Source: Populus alba
Taxonomy: Eukaryota; Streptophyta; Magnoliopsida; Malpighiales; Salicaceae
Direction: 5' to 3'
Length of the DNA stretch: 64,000 nucleotides
Assembly (NCBI RefSeq): GCF_005239225.2
Contig: NC_133289.1
Coordinates: 11,105,501-11,169,500 of the forward strand
Below, piece after piece: positions 12,061-23,854 of the stretch. The stretch's first letter is position 1, and every line of letters begins with the position of its first letter. The notes below the pieces were generated by a model. The model was not told where the DNA came from and did not search any database. It saw only the letters and a program-made list of their open reading frames with translations. Both the position numbers and the translations under genes were made by a program.

Positions 12061-14552
12061 TGGAATATCAGCCTAGGCCTTTCAATACAGGCCAAAACCT
12101 AATGGGCTTTGCAAACTTGAATTAAGGCCTAAGAAATGCATGTATGATTGGTTTTGAGTTTTTTTTTTTTTTTTAAAACCAAAGGGAGCAACACTTACTA
12201 CCTTGGAAATTTCAAGATCAAAATCAAAACAAGATGTAATTAGACTATAACAATGCAGGATATAATCAAGAAAATGTCAAACATAAGATGAAATTTGATA
12301 TAGGTTTCGGCTATAATACAATTTGAACATAAATATTTTTAGAAATAACTAGACTTGAATACTAAATTCAACAATGATAAAGTATTTTAGCAACACAATC
12401 ACATCAACATGTCGCATCATGCACGAGATTTAGCCACAATAATATATAGACCTTCTAGATATAAACATAGTGTATCAAAAGAGACATGTTTTAATATCTA
12501 AACTAAGAACATCAATAAAACATGATTAGGATCATAGATTTTAGGTCAAATAAGTACCAAGCATCCAGTGATGCTCATAAGTAATGAAACATTAGAACCA
12601 TCACAGTCTTGAGCCACCTCTTTAATAGTTCAGGAAATTATACCAAAAGTTTTAAACATATATAACATTAGTGGTACCCCCATACTAGAAACATTAAAAA
12701 AAAACACTCACAACACTTTAACCTGCTATAGAAACTACACCAAAGTCCTATATGGCCATATATAGTCAATAACAAATCTATGGTGATTCAAGCAAACGAC
12801 TTTAAGCATTTTACAAGTCGAGATACAAGGAAATAACATAGGACTATAATTAAAAAGATATTAACATCATTCCAAAAATGCAAGGCCACGCATTTAACAT
12901 ATAAAAAGCAGTGGGCATATGGAAACTTAAATGTGTAAAAGTATGAATAAAAGGGTATACTTAGATGGTTCATCATGATCTGGTTGGACTGGCTGTAAGG
13001 TGAGAGTTTTAAATGTTAGTGGTTTAGTCTCCTTCACTTTTAGAAACTCTATCTCTTATTCACTACCCAGAAATTAAAAAAAAAAAAAACAGAAAAATCA
13101 AGAATCAAAACCATATATCTCCCTTTGATTTCCTTCTTTGTGTGTATAACTTCCCTTGATTACTATTCTTCCTCTTTATTGCTATTATATTCCTCTTCTC
13201 TATTGTAAAAACCCTAGGTCGTTATTTATATAAGAAAGGAAGAAAACCTAAACCCTAGGATTAGAATCATTAAATCTATATAGTTGGATGTATACAAACA
13301 AACCCATGATAGTCAGGTTGTAGTATAAGAGTGTAACATGCTCTCTCTTAGGATTTAGAGATAAAATCACTAAGAAAAATAAAAAAGGAACCACAAGACT
13401 CGTACCTATTTAGGGAAAGGCCAACCACGGAAAACTATGCCAGGATTATGAGAGACTGACACTTACATTTTGACAAATCAATAATACAATTGTAAAAAAT
13501 GACAGTGGTTGATAAGGAACTGGTCAAGAAAATGAGGCTAGCTAAGGTTTTAGGTTTTTGGCCTTTGAAGAATAAGATAAAAGGGATGCTTGGTATTTAT
13601 ACCAACATCTTGAAGCGATAGTGTTTTATACAGTCAAAGTTCAAGTTAGCCCTTGAATATCAACACCTTTTTAGTTTTAAACCTTCCAAAGTTGTAATTA
13701 TACAATATGAGATGAAAACAAGACCAAATCAAGGAAAGCTTTTCAAATGAGTCCTTAGTCACAATCCAATATACCATTAGTTTTTAAAATTTTTCAAAAC
13801 GGTCCCTAATTTTCTGAAATTTTCAATAAAAGTGAAAATCAACTATAAAGATAAATATATATATATATATATATATGCATTTAACCCCCTGATTTAATTA
13901 ATAGGACCTCTTGAAACTATGATAATTCAACACTTTGGTCCTTGGTCCTTTAATTTCTTCAATTACAACTAATTTCTCTTTAGTTGCACTCTCGGTGTGC
14001 TTTTCAAACAATACAAAATAGGTCATGTACTGTTAAAATGTTAGAGATTTTGACCAACTTGATTTAAAAATATATAGTTTTGGATTTTCCTAATTTTTGC
14101 TTCCTTTTTTAAAAAAAATATTTTGGCTATCTTAGAAAAACATTGTAGGGGTAAATATAGGTTATAACAGTTGTGTACCCCATTAATCAAGGTCTTGGTA
14201 ATAATGGGTTCAAGCAAAACTCTCACTTTAAACATTTCCTCGTTTAACTTTTTCAAATGTACTTTGATGCTCTCACTTTCTTATTAAGTAATGGTAAAGA
14301 GCTCAATCAAGCTCTTTTTAACTAGTATGTTTGTGCTAAAATGATCCACAAGCTTCGTGTAGAGATTGTTAAAGCTAAAGATGGAGTAAGGGTCCAAACT
14401 ATGATACCATACAAGTATGGACTCGTGGAACATGGTTGGAGGATTTAGAAATGGCATTAATGTCTTGTATGATGAGCTTCAAACTTCTTTATATATTTTG
14501 TACATGTTCTTTTGGGTTTGTAGGTCAATTATGGTTATCTAGAAACATCTTA
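12061..14552. other. AT-rich intergenic DNA
   Basis: No gene recognised. It includes an (AT)11 tract at 13855-13876. Sequence at 13380-13650 could be antisense LTR (a 'tatttatacc' promoter-like stretch), but no paired copy was found in the window. Confidence 0.4.
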
Positions 14553-14568
14553 GGGCGTGTTTGATTGC

Positions 14569-14599
14569 AGGAAAGTGAATTCCTGGAATTCACTTTCCT
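14569..14599. repeat. Subterminal perfect hairpin of the Harbinger element
   Basis: Fourteen bases AGGAAAGTGAATTC (14569-14582), a 3-nt spacer CTG, then the exact reverse complement (14586-14599). It lies 16 bp inside the left end. The non-autonomous relative at 37.8 kb has a comparable fold-back at the same place with a different sequence. Confidence 0.85.
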
Positions 14600-15111
14600 T
14601 GTTTTCCTATGTTTGGCAACAATAAGGAAAAATAGTCAAAGAAAAATAAATTCCAGTCAAACTAAAAATAATAACGTTGCCAAATGAAAGTGTTTTCCTT
14701 CTGTTAAAGAAAGGAAAACACTTTCCTTTTTTCTACATGCCCTCAGCTCTGTTCAATGAGAATACACAGCTCTAAGAACTTTTTCTTCAAAAATCACACA
14801 GTCTCTTTTTCTTCAAAATCAATTGGAAGCTGAGCAGGAACAAGAGTATTTTTTTAGACCAATTAATTTCAGGTATTTTTTTTCCTCTTTTTTTTCCTTT
14901 ATGTTTTTATCTTCTTCTGCGTAGATTTGAAAAAATGAAGGCATAAATCTTTGATATTCTACTACTGCTACTGTCATATTTTTTCTACTCTTCTCATCTT
15001 AATCTCGTCACATTCAACTAATCAAGCAACCAAAAAAAAAACACATTTTTTCTGTTACTGTTGTCTTCTTTATGAAAGAGGAAAAATTCAGCAACTCCCT
15101 AACCAAACAGA

Positions 15112-15400
15112 GAGACAAACCGGGGGGAGATAATTGTGAACACAGAGAGGCCAAAACGGGGGGGGGGAGCGATTGATTTCTATTGACAGAGAGGCCAAAA
15201 CGGGGGGGCGATCAATTTCTGTGAGGGGGGCGATCGATTTCTATAAGATCAAAACAAACGGGGGGGGCGATCGATTTCTGTGAAGGGGGCGATTTCTGTT
15301 GAGGGAATCTGTTAGCAAAGAGAGACAGAGAGACAAACGAGGGGGCAATCAATCTGCTACTGCTAAGAGAGACCGAGAGAAAAAATGGGGGGGAGATTTC
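15112..15400. repeat. G-run repeat array inside the Harbinger element
   Basis: Degenerate repeats combine a run of 5-10 G with 'cgatcgatttctgt' and 'acagagaggccaaaac'. G-runs are at 15122-15127, 15158-15167, 15202-15208, 15225-15230, 15260-15267, 15285-15289, 15341-15345 and 15387-15393. The surroundings are AT-rich, so the array stands out sharply. It lies between the left end and the transposase, where a leader/promoter or subterminal protein-binding sites would be expected. Function is inferred only from position. Confidence 0.75.
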
Positions 15401-15841
15401 TGTGGGAGACAGTGAACAGTTGCTCTCTTTTACAATGATTTCAGTGAACTGTGCAAACAAAATGGGAACAGGGAAATTAAGGGAATTGAACCGAGAGAAT
15501 AGGGGAATGGGAACAGTGAAATTATTCAATGCTAATGGAGAATTGTGGAAGAAACGGTTATAACGAAATTATAGGGAAAATAGGGAAAGAATAACAGGGG
15601 AAATGGGGAATGAGAGGGGAATGAAACAATGTAATTGGGGATGTTAATGGGGAATTTGTGTTTTATTTTGTTTTGATTAATTTATTATTAGTGTTTGATT
15701 ATATTTGTTATATATGGATAAATTTGTGTGACTATGCCGGTAATTTATTTTATTAATTGTGTAAGTATTTTATATGATTTTTTTAATATTTATTTCTCTA
15801 AATTTTTAGGTTTCGTTATCAGAAAACTTCACTTTCATGTT

Positions 15842-17191
15842 ATGAATAGTAAGATAATTTATGCAGCATGTATGAGAGCAGCTGTAACTGTGATAGCTAC
15901 AGGGGTAGCTATTGTTGAATAAGAAATAAATAGAACTAATATACCAAGAGAACCACGTATAAATGCAATTGCTCAACGAGAATTCTATATTGACAGCATT
16001 TTGAATCGAGGTGATAGACATTGTGTTGAACAAATTCGTATGAAACCTATTGTCTTCTATAGATTGTGTGATGTTCTCACAAGTCATGACCTATTACGAT
16101 CAACTCAAAATATATTGATTAAGGAGCAAGTAATTGTGTTCTTACAAATTGTAGGACAAAACCAAAGATTTCGTTTTATTAATGGTATATACTATAGGTT
16201 TGTTAAAACTATCCATCGTTACTTTAGAATTGTTTTAAAAGCAATTCTTAAATTATACAAACACCTTATTAAAGATCCAGAGGATATAGTTCCAGCGGAG
16301 ATAATGAACAATCGAAGATTCTATCCTTATTTTAAAGTATGCTAACAATACCAATATTTTTATACATTAATTAATTACATCTAGAAGAAAGTTTATAAAT
16401 AATTTTTTCATGTTTATATAGGATTGTGTGGGAGCAATTGATGGTACCCATGTTCCTGCAAATGTTCCTGTTGAGATTCAAGGAAAGTTTCGAGGTCGAA
16501 AAGAAGGAACAACACAAAATGTTTTAGCAGCTATAACTTTTGATTTGAAGTTTATATATGTTTTAGCTGGCTGGGAAGGAAGTGCACATGATTCACGGGT
16601 TTTAGGTGATGCATTATCAAAACCTAATGGTCTAAAAATTCCAGAAGGTATATAATAAAGTATTGTATTATATGCAATAAACATATAAAATGTCTTATTA
16701 CATAAAGATAGTAATAGGTTTTATTTTTTGTAATTTGTAGGGAAATATTATCTTGGTGATGCTGGTTACGGTCTTCGGAAAGGAATCATTTCTTCTTTTC
16801 GTGGAGTTCGATATCACTTGAATGAGTTTACATAACGTGCACCAGAAAATAAAAAGGAGTTATTTAATCTTCGACACTCTTCATTGAGAACCGCTATTGA
16901 GCGAGGGTTTGGTATTTTGAAGAGTTGTTTTAGATCAATTGATGGAAAATCTTTTGGTCTTATGAAACACAAGTAGATGTTGTGTTTGGATGTTGTATTA
17001 TTCATAATCACATAATAGGGGTTGATCCTTATGACTTTCTTATGGAAGAAATATGTTCAGATAGTGAACCAATTAGACGAACAATCAACTTAAGTCAACG
17101 GGAGGAAAAGGAAGAGAATAGAGAGTGGATAACAAAAAGAGAAATGATTGCATCAACCATGTGGAATGACTATAACACTCAAAGAAACTAG
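15842..17191 (+). pseudogene. PIF/Harbinger DDE transposase, decayed
   Basis: Three exon-like segments (15842-16336, 16422-16647 and 16741-17191) join in frame at GT-AG sites. The product is a HARBI1-type transposase, the nuclease that cuts and joins DNA at the element ends. The catalytic triad is visible: D in GAIDGTH (codon 16440-16442), D in LGDAGYG (16758-16760) and E in AIERGFG (16899-16901). The N-terminal region has the helix-turn-helix-like part usual for the family. Disabling changes are a TAA at 15920, a TAA at 16833 and a frame change near 16960, after which the conserved VFGCCIIHNH and DPYD region continues in another frame to 17191. The triad survives, so decay is probably not ancient. 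Confidence 0.85.
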
Positions 17192-17393
17192 TAATTGAGT
17201 GTTAATTATATGTGTTTGTTTTTTTTATGTCTTGCTTGAGTTTGTATTATCTTTGTTATGTATTTCAAGTAGATGTTGACTTTATTACAATTTCTCTTTT
17301 AATTATTACTTGTAGTTTTTATATGAAATTTATTAAATCTAAATATTTTATGATTTTATTTTGTATAAATTTGTAATTTTTTTTTTTGTAGAA

Positions 17394-18290
17394 ATGAGTT
17401 CCACGCAGAATGAAAAATTAAAGGGCAAGCACTTCACATGGTCTAAGCCTATGACTCACATGTTGATTGAAATATTAGTTGAGGAGGCACTTAAAGAAAG
17501 CAAACCTTCTTCTACATTCAAAGCATAATCTTTTGTTAAGGTGGCTACAGAAATAAGTCAAAAGTTCAACGTCCAATGCGAGCCTAAACATGTGGACAAT
17601 CATCTCAAGACTGTGAAAAAAGAATGGGGAATAATAACCAAACTTAAAAATAAAAGTGGCTTTGGCTGGGATGATTGTTTGAAAATGATTACAGTTTCGA
17701 AAGATGTATATGATGAAGAAGTGAAGGTATGATAAATATTATACTCTTTATAATTTTTTTGCTTACTTTTATTTCTAAAATGTTATACAATGAACTAAAA
17801 AATTATATATTCTAAACTTTATGAACAAGCACATCCCAATCATGACAAGTTTCTCAACAAAAAACTTGATATGTATGAGGCAATGGCAATTGTTGTTGGA
17901 AAAGACATGGCAACCGAAAATTATGCCAAATCATATGTTGATGTCAACTTGGAAGAGAACACTGAAGAGCAGTCATTTTCAATTGAAAATCAAGGTGAAT
18001 TTGAAGAAACTTATAAGGGAAAAGATACATCTTCCTCTAGCACACAAAAGAGGCAACATATGAAGAGAAATCACATGTATGAAGATGATGGTATTGAAAA
18101 GTTGTCTAAACAGATTGGAAATGTAGCATTTGCAATTCAAAGCCTCGGCAAAAATCAACTTGATGTTAATGCGTTGTTTACAGAAGTGATGAAAGTTGAA
18201 GGCTTTGATGAGATCACTCTTGAGGATGCATTTGATCATTTGGTCCAAAATAAAATGTTGACAAAAGCATTTATGGCAAAAAAATGCTAA
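17394..18290 (+). pseudogene. Harbinger Myb/SANT-like DNA-binding protein, decayed
   Basis: This is the second gene of the element. Proteins of this type bind the element ends and help bring the transposase into the nucleus. Exon 1 (17394-17726) encodes a Myb/SANT-like (Myb_DNA-bind_3) domain with the phrases FTWSKPMTHMLIEILVEEAL and WDDCLKMI. A TAA at 17526 interrupts it. The second segment runs from about 17820 to 18290 with YEQAHPNHDKFLNKKLDMYE, an acidic/serine-rich middle and a C-terminal helical region. A GT donor is at 17727, but I see no AG just before the second segment (the sequence there is TCTAAAC), so the acceptor may be mutated. Confidence 0.75.
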
Positions 18291-19019
18291 TTTGAGGAAA
18301 ATTTGGGTTCAGAATTTTGTAAACCACCACTATTACAGGCCTGCTTACTAAGATGGTTTGACTATGTTCAAAATTTGGGTTTAGACTATGTTTGTTATTT
18401 GACGAGTATGTTTACTCTTTTAATTCGGTCTAGCATGTTTATGTTTGTAATTTGAACTAATATGTATGTGTATGACATTGAAACTTAATATTTATGCATG
18501 ACTATGTTTGATGTTAGATATTTATATTTATTTGTTAATGTTTATTTGATATATATATTAAAGGGATATTAAAGGGATAATTGTCTTTACCCGTAAAAAA
18601 AATATTTATCCCAAAAATCATAAAAATATTTTTGTATGTATTTATATTTTAAAAATATTTCACAAGCTTATTTCTCTATAATATGATATGACATATATAG
18701 TTACATTTTATAAAATAAGCTATATGTATGAATCTAGGATATAATAAAAAAAAATTCATCATTATACTTTTTAGATTTTATCTTTTTATTGTAAATGATT
18801 AAATATTTTATATTAAATATTTTATATATATATTAGATAAACTTGAAAAAAAATTAATTTATTAATAAATTATTTTCCAGTTCATTTTCTATAACACAAC
18901 CAAACACTGGAAACTGTTTTCCAGTTCATTTTCCATAACACTACCAAACATCGGAAAATACTTTCCCAGAATTCACTTTTCAATAGGAAACAACTTTTCT
19001 GCAAACAAACGGAGCTTTA

Positions 19020-19560
19020 ATAAAAATTAAATTCCTAGAAATACAGGTATTCAATACTCTTTTACAAATTAGAAAACCTTCCATCTAGAGGTGGCTTCAT
19101 TCATTTTTGATAGTTTGTATAACCATATACTTACCTCATATTAGGAAATAGAATTCTAAAAAGAAGTGATGGCAATGACGAGGGTCAATCTATGGATATG
19201 ACTTATTGATTATTTATTTTTAGACTTTTAGAGATCATATTCGGAATCCTATTTGAGAACATTTTTTTGTGGTGATGAGAACTTTTAGGAGGAGTTTAAA
19301 AGTGGTGACATTCTTATTTGCTCTTTTATACGTTGTCTTTCCCTGCCACATCAAGGAATTGAAGTTGTTTACAGATACTCAACGGTACAATAAATAGAGT
19401 TAATGGATGGATAATTTATCGAGGGAGAGGCAAGGCTTTAAGCTATTCTTTTATGACTATAATAGTCACAGTGCATTTTTGTTTTATGGGCTATTTTGTG
19501 AAGAAATGAAGGAGAAAATATAATAAATCCCGATTGGTGTTTCGAAGGCTTAGCGAGTTA
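19020..19560. other. Intergenic DNA, no gene seen
   Basis: Moderately AT-rich with short frames only. No termini or protein similarity noticed. It separates the Harbinger element from the organelle-like block. Confidence 0.4.
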
Positions 19561-20790
19561 AATGAGTTCCTTTTTTTTTCAAAAGCGGTCCTTTTTTTTC
19601 TTTCCCCTGACCAATGACTCGTTTGTTCAGTACTGCTAGCTATTATAGAAGGATACAATCCCCTAAGGACTACCAGTAGTTTCGGTTGTTGAATCTCATG
19701 TAAGTTAGGTTGTGGTTGTATTGGCTGCAAGCGGAACGAAGGCGTTGTAGGTGTATGTCTTCTCGAGTGATAGTTCCACGATCTCAATCAACATCTTATT
19801 AGGAGTAGGAGCATACAAGCTTGCCTAACCTAGTAAAAGGGTGGGTCACTTGAGTGTCAAAACCATCCACAACACCTCTGGGGGCCGAGCCACTTAGCTA
19901 GGGCCATCTCTTAGCCTGCCATGTCTTTGGGTGGACAGGTCTTGATCTCTTTCAAGAACAAAGGGAAGCACTAAGAAACTATTTCATTCGAGTAGGGGTA
20001 GGCCCGTGACCAAGACAGAAAAAGAAGGAATTGCTTTAGTTTTGGCTAGGAGAAGCGCCATTCCCATACCATTAACCAATAGAGTGAAGAATGAATAATC
20101 CTCCAAACAAAAAGAGTGGAATCTGTCCCCGGGGTAAGGAACCTTACTTAGCTGGAAATGAAACTGCATGAGTGAGCTTAACTTGGGCAAGAAGGAAAGA
20201 AAGGCACCTTCGAGCACACAACCACTGAAGTGAAGGTTTCAAGTCTCCAAACCGGCCAAGAGAGAATAGATACACGAAGTAGCCGGTTTGCATTTTAATA
20301 TGGGAATCAACGAGTGAAGAAGCCAGTTGTTCTGAGTGATCCTAAAACAGGGAAGAAAGAGTTCGGTATAGAGTTGGGTGAAGTGAACTTTCAGCATTTC
20401 AAAAAGGGAGATCTTTTATAGGGGAAAGCTAGTAAAGTAATTTGGTAGAAAGGACCCACTCGCCTGCTCTCCCCTCGCCTAAAAGCTTCCAAACCCCAGG
20501 CATTGGCCATTAAAAAAGGACCAGCACCATTTATTTCATGGTAAAGGCAGGCCACACAAGCGACGTAGGTCTTCATTAATGAAATGCTTATATAATTTCC
20601 TATAAATGGAGGAATGGCGTTGGTGTTAAGTTAACTCTTGCAGAAAGGAATTCAGCTTCCTGAAAGGAACTTTCAGAAAGAGCGGACGAAGCGGATTAGC
20701 TTTCTTGTCTTCTCTTTGCTCTTTGAACGAGAGCAAGCAATTCTTTAAGTATTAGTGAGTCATTCCGCGGTTAACTTTGACCTTCCTTTG
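19560..20790. other. Probable organelle-derived insertion (NUMT-like)
   Basis: Base composition changes abruptly: balanced GC, few homopolymers and the purine-rich style of plant mitochondrial spacer DNA (for example gaaagagcggacgaagcgg near 20677). It lies in otherwise AT-rich nuclear DNA and has no plant nuclear gene. No mitochondrial gene was positively identified, so the origin is an inference from composition and style. Alternatives are a GC-richer old retrotransposon or captured host DNA. Boundaries are approximate. Confidence 0.4.
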
Positions 20791-21304
20791 ATCTACTTGT
20801 TCAACTAAGATTGTCACTTCTAAGAATGTTGTTTTTTTAAAAAAAAAAGAAAGAAAAGAAATGAATTTACTTATATTCTTGTCCCCACAAACAGTGTCAT
20901 TAACAAACTTAGAAAAACTTCCAATGAATTTAGACCTTTAAATGATAATTTAATGGGCTTTGGAAGACTTCTTCAAATATATGCTTTGGAGTTCGAGTCA
21001 TTAAGGGTGGTTATTGAACCTATACCTTACAAGCACCTACAAAACAAGTCCTTTGATAGGCTCAAGAAACTTTTCAATGCATAAGTTAACACTATTAAAG
21101 TAAAGGAGAACTTATGAGGTTGTGTGTGTGTGTTTGCAAAGAACATGCAAGGAGAAGTTGATGGAGTGAATATGAGCTCCCTTTCTCTCTCTTATGTGTT
21201 TGCGAGAGAGTTAGTCTTAGAACATGTTTCCTTTAGGGAGTTATGTGCAAATATATGTTATGTTACTTACTTAATGATCATGAATTCATGATTATTTATT
21301 CAAA
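20791..21304. other. Intergenic DNA
   Basis: No gene recognised. A short GT repeat lies near 21121-21133. Confidence 0.4.
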
Positions 21305-22080
21305 CTAGATAACATGAACTTGCACTATAGAGTGCAGGGTTGCGAACATAGGGTAATCATGTAGAATAATTAACTTTATTATATACAATTGCACATCTAA
21401 CTAGTAAGATGATTTGGTCGTGAAGTATTCACAACCTGTAAAACAAGATAACAAGATGTTTAGGTAAGCATTGTAAGATTAGGTATCCAGAGGCGATTAG
21501 TATGCTTAAACATCATTTTGTTTGCCATGTCTATGTACTCGGGAGAGTTTTCCAAAACAGGAGAAAAATAAAAAGGATCTAGCTGCCTTTTTTCTTCTCC
21601 TCTTAGGCTCGTTTTGGGCCTTGTTTCTTCTTGGTGTTGGCTGTTGTTGGGCTCGTTTTTAGCTCAACTTTTCCTCTATAGGACCGGTTTTAAGCCCAAG
21701 GTTGTCCTCCTTGGTTTTGCCCTTCTCCACCAAGAAAAAACCTTCTTCCTTTTTTGTTCAGTCTTGGCCTCCCCCGTTTTGAGCCTAAACTGCAGCCATT
21801 TCACGATGATTTGATAAGCGAGGACAATCCTATCAGTCCATCTCCATCATGATAACAATCCACAAATGGATAGGCATGATCATTTCATGCGCGTTCGTTG
21901 GGACATCCCCTCACATCCACTCCTATTTTCTTCTAATTCGGACAACCAAGCAGCAGTTCGGTCTAACCAGAAATCTCAGCCCCTACGTTTCTTACCTGGT
22001 AAGAAACGAATGATGGCTCTGTAGCTTTCACATTAACGACCATAATCACGGTTCCCTTCACAGTTCTCCCAGAAATTTGG
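21305..22080 (-). mobile_element. Helitron 3' end, reverse orientation
   Basis: Read on the minus strand, a hairpin (TGCACT/AGTGCA, 4-nt loop, 21321-21336, extendable by two pairs including G-T) is followed 10-12 nt later by CTAG (21305-21308) and then T. These are Helitron 3' end features. The far boundary is not identified; 22080 is a guess based on a change in sequence character. The interior around 21590-21810 is richer in GC and may be captured host sequence, with no clear family. Confidence 0.5.
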
Positions 22081-22089
22081 GAGGATTAG

Positions 22090-22691
22090 CTGGTGAAGTT
22101 TATTCACCATTTAAATAATTATGATTCAAACGCAAGAAAAAGTTGTGCAAGTTACTGCTATAAGAAAATAAAGTGATCAATCTCATGAAGATGCAATAAA
22201 CAAGCATCAAATCGAAAAGCTAGTCAGAGTATCCAAGAGCGCTTTGACTGGTTTAAATCTTTACTTTATTGGATACACGGATCATCAGTTGGAGAAATTA
22301 AGAGAAACAAATCCCCATAAAATCAAAAGCATAAAAAAACAAAGAAAACAGTTCCACGGAATATATAATAATAAAAGAAACATAAAAGGTTGCAGGAGGT
22401 TCTTTTCTTTATCATCTGACCATAATCAATGGCAGAGAATATATAGGGCGAAGCAAGCAGCTACATATTTTTCTTCGTTGTCTACCTTTTTATATTACCA
22501 AAGAGCTAGTAGAGATTCTCTCGTACAGCCCCAGATGTATGAACTATAATAAAAACCACCCGAAAAAAAAAAATCATGATTATACTTTGAAAACTATACT
22601 GCTAGTCTACTATTCAGTTCAGTTTGCCAATAAAAAATAAACAAAAGTGGTAATTAAAATAGTTAATGAAGTGCTAGTAATCAACAATTAA
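22090..22691 (-). other. Probable 3' flank/3' UTR of the protamine P1-like gene
   Basis: This lies immediately downstream of the minus-strand stop codon at 22692. A 101-residue plus-strand frame here (22244-22549) has no recognisable content and is taken as chance. Confidence 0.35.
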
Positions 22692-23657
22692 TTATGCGAA
22701 ACCCAACCTTCCCTTCTTCCAGAAAACCATCTCTGCATCAAGCTTCTCTCCGGTTCTTGCTGGTTCGGATTTACACCTCGTAAGTACCAAAGGCCGTACA
22801 GTGGAAACCTTCTCTGTTTTTGACTCTTCAATATTTGCAGAATTTGCATTTCTCTCCCTGATTGAAGTAATTGAGCTTTCAGATTCTTTGAAATGACTAA
22901 TCTTTACTTCAGTTTCTGGATCCAAACTTGATTCTTGATCGGGCTCTTTAGAAATAGACTCTCTTTTCGATGCGGGACTTCCATTTTCTCCGTTTTCTTG
23001 CGGTGTAGTACGCTGTTTCTGGCCTGTTTCTTCGCTCTCCGAAGGTGACCCCCAAAATCTACCAGCTAAAGAAGAAGATCTGTACGGTGCAGATCTGCAT
23101 CTAGTCAACAACAAAGCATTCCTTGGTGGTGTGTTTTCTGTTGAGACATAAACTTTGGGTTCCATTTCTTCTTCCTCCCTTTCTAGCTCAAAATCTTCAC
23201 TTCTGACACCAATCTTTGGTTCAACCTTTGAGGAACTACAGTCCTCAACAATTTTGTTTTCTCTCTCAATACCAACACGAAAGAAATGTACCCATTTGGG
23301 CCAAGAAGGTCTAAAAGACTTGAGTTTGAGTCTTCTCCTATTGAAATGGTGGTGACAAAGTAGGGTTTTTTGGATCCATTTGCACCGGCGTTTTTTGGGT
23401 TTTCCAGGTCGAGTATTGGCTTGTTTGGACCTCCTGACCCGGACTTGACCCATGCAAGTGACTTTTGGAGAGGAAGGTTCTTGAGTTTCAATAGCTATAT
23501 TCTTCTTTCTAACAAACATCGGGCTTGAACGTGACCTTCCTCTACTTCTGCTACCAACATTGGTTCTCAAGAACCTCATCAATGGTGGTGGGTAGTACTT
23601 CTCTGTCCGACCCGGACTCGATATGGGTTTGGCAGACAGCTTCATGTTTTTAAACAA
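22692..23657 (-). CDS. Protamine P1 family-like protein (function unknown)
   Basis: A single-exon gene of 321 residues. It resembles the plant group annotated 'protamine P1 family protein' (from memory At2g37100 and At5g03110), whose role is unknown; the name reflects only the basic composition. The N-terminal third is very rich in Arg/Lys/Ser (RSRGRSRSS near 38-45, KPKKRRCKW near 86-94), suggesting a nuclear or nucleic-acid-binding protein. The middle (about 150-166) is acidic. Two related motifs occur: LTRCRSAP at 184-191 and LTRCKSEP at 292-299. The start at 23657 is the first Met; a second Met lies five residues later. The IRX9-like gene in this window is also its neighbour's neighbour in Arabidopsis, which supports orthology. 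Confidence 0.75.
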   Translation of the reverse strand: MFKNMKLSAKPISSPGRTEKYYPPPLMRFLRTNVGSRSRGRSRSSPMFVRKKNIAIETQEPSSPKVTCMGQVRVRRSKQANTRPGKPKKRRCKWIQKTLLCHHHFNRRRLKLKSFRPSWPKWVHFFRVGIERENKIVEDCSSSKVEPKIGVRSEDFELEREEEEMEPKVYVSTENTPPRNALLLTRCRSAPYRSSSLAGRFWGSPSESEETGQKQRTTPQENGENGSPASKRESISKEPDQESSLDPETEVKISHFKESESSITSIRERNANSANIEESKTEKVSTVRPLVLTRCKSEPARTGEKLDAEMVFWKKGRLGFA

Positions 23658-23820
23658 AACTCACTCTTTGTGTGTGTTGTGTTTAATTTTGTCTAGTTTG
23701 AGAGTCCCTGGGGTTTGTCTGGTTTTTTGTCCTTTTTTTGTTTTTTTTTTTCTCTTTGAGGTAGGGAAGAAGCTATGTTGAGAGAGTTATTCAGCTGGAT
23801 TGGTGGTTGAAGCTGAGAAA

Positions 23821-23854
23821 TGAGAAGAGAAGAGAAGAGAAGAGAAGAGAAGAT
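23821..23854. repeat. (AGAAG)n microsatellite upstream of the protamine P1-like gene
   Basis: About six tandem copies of a GAGAA pentamer, roughly 165 bp upstream of the start codon at 23657. It probably lies in the 5' leader or proximal promoter (CT-rich on the coding strand). Confidence 0.8.

Larger units (their letters stand above)
14553..19016 (+). mobile_element. PIF/Harbinger transposon, full-length but decayed (4.46 kb)
   Basis: The element is flanked on both sides by TTA (14550-14552 and 19017-19019), the usual PIF/Harbinger target duplication. The ends are imperfect inverted repeats: GGGCGTGTTTG at the left, against AGCTCCGTTTG read inward from the right, followed on both sides by related GCAG-AAAGT sequence. 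Inside are the two genes expected of an autonomous Harbinger: a DDE transposase (15842-17191) and a Myb/SANT-like protein (17394-18290), both in + orientation. Both have stops and frame breaks, so the copy cannot encode its own functions now. The terminal ~150 bp at the right are shared with smaller elements elsewhere in the window. Confidence 0.85.

Noticed and set aside
15212..15529. 105-residue minus-strand frame inside the Harbinger element
   Set aside because: It is the translation of the G-run array read backwards (proline/serine-rich) and runs against the element's genes.
22244..22549. 101-residue plus-strand frame
   Set aside because: It lies opposite the 3' flank of the protamine-like gene and has no family resemblance.
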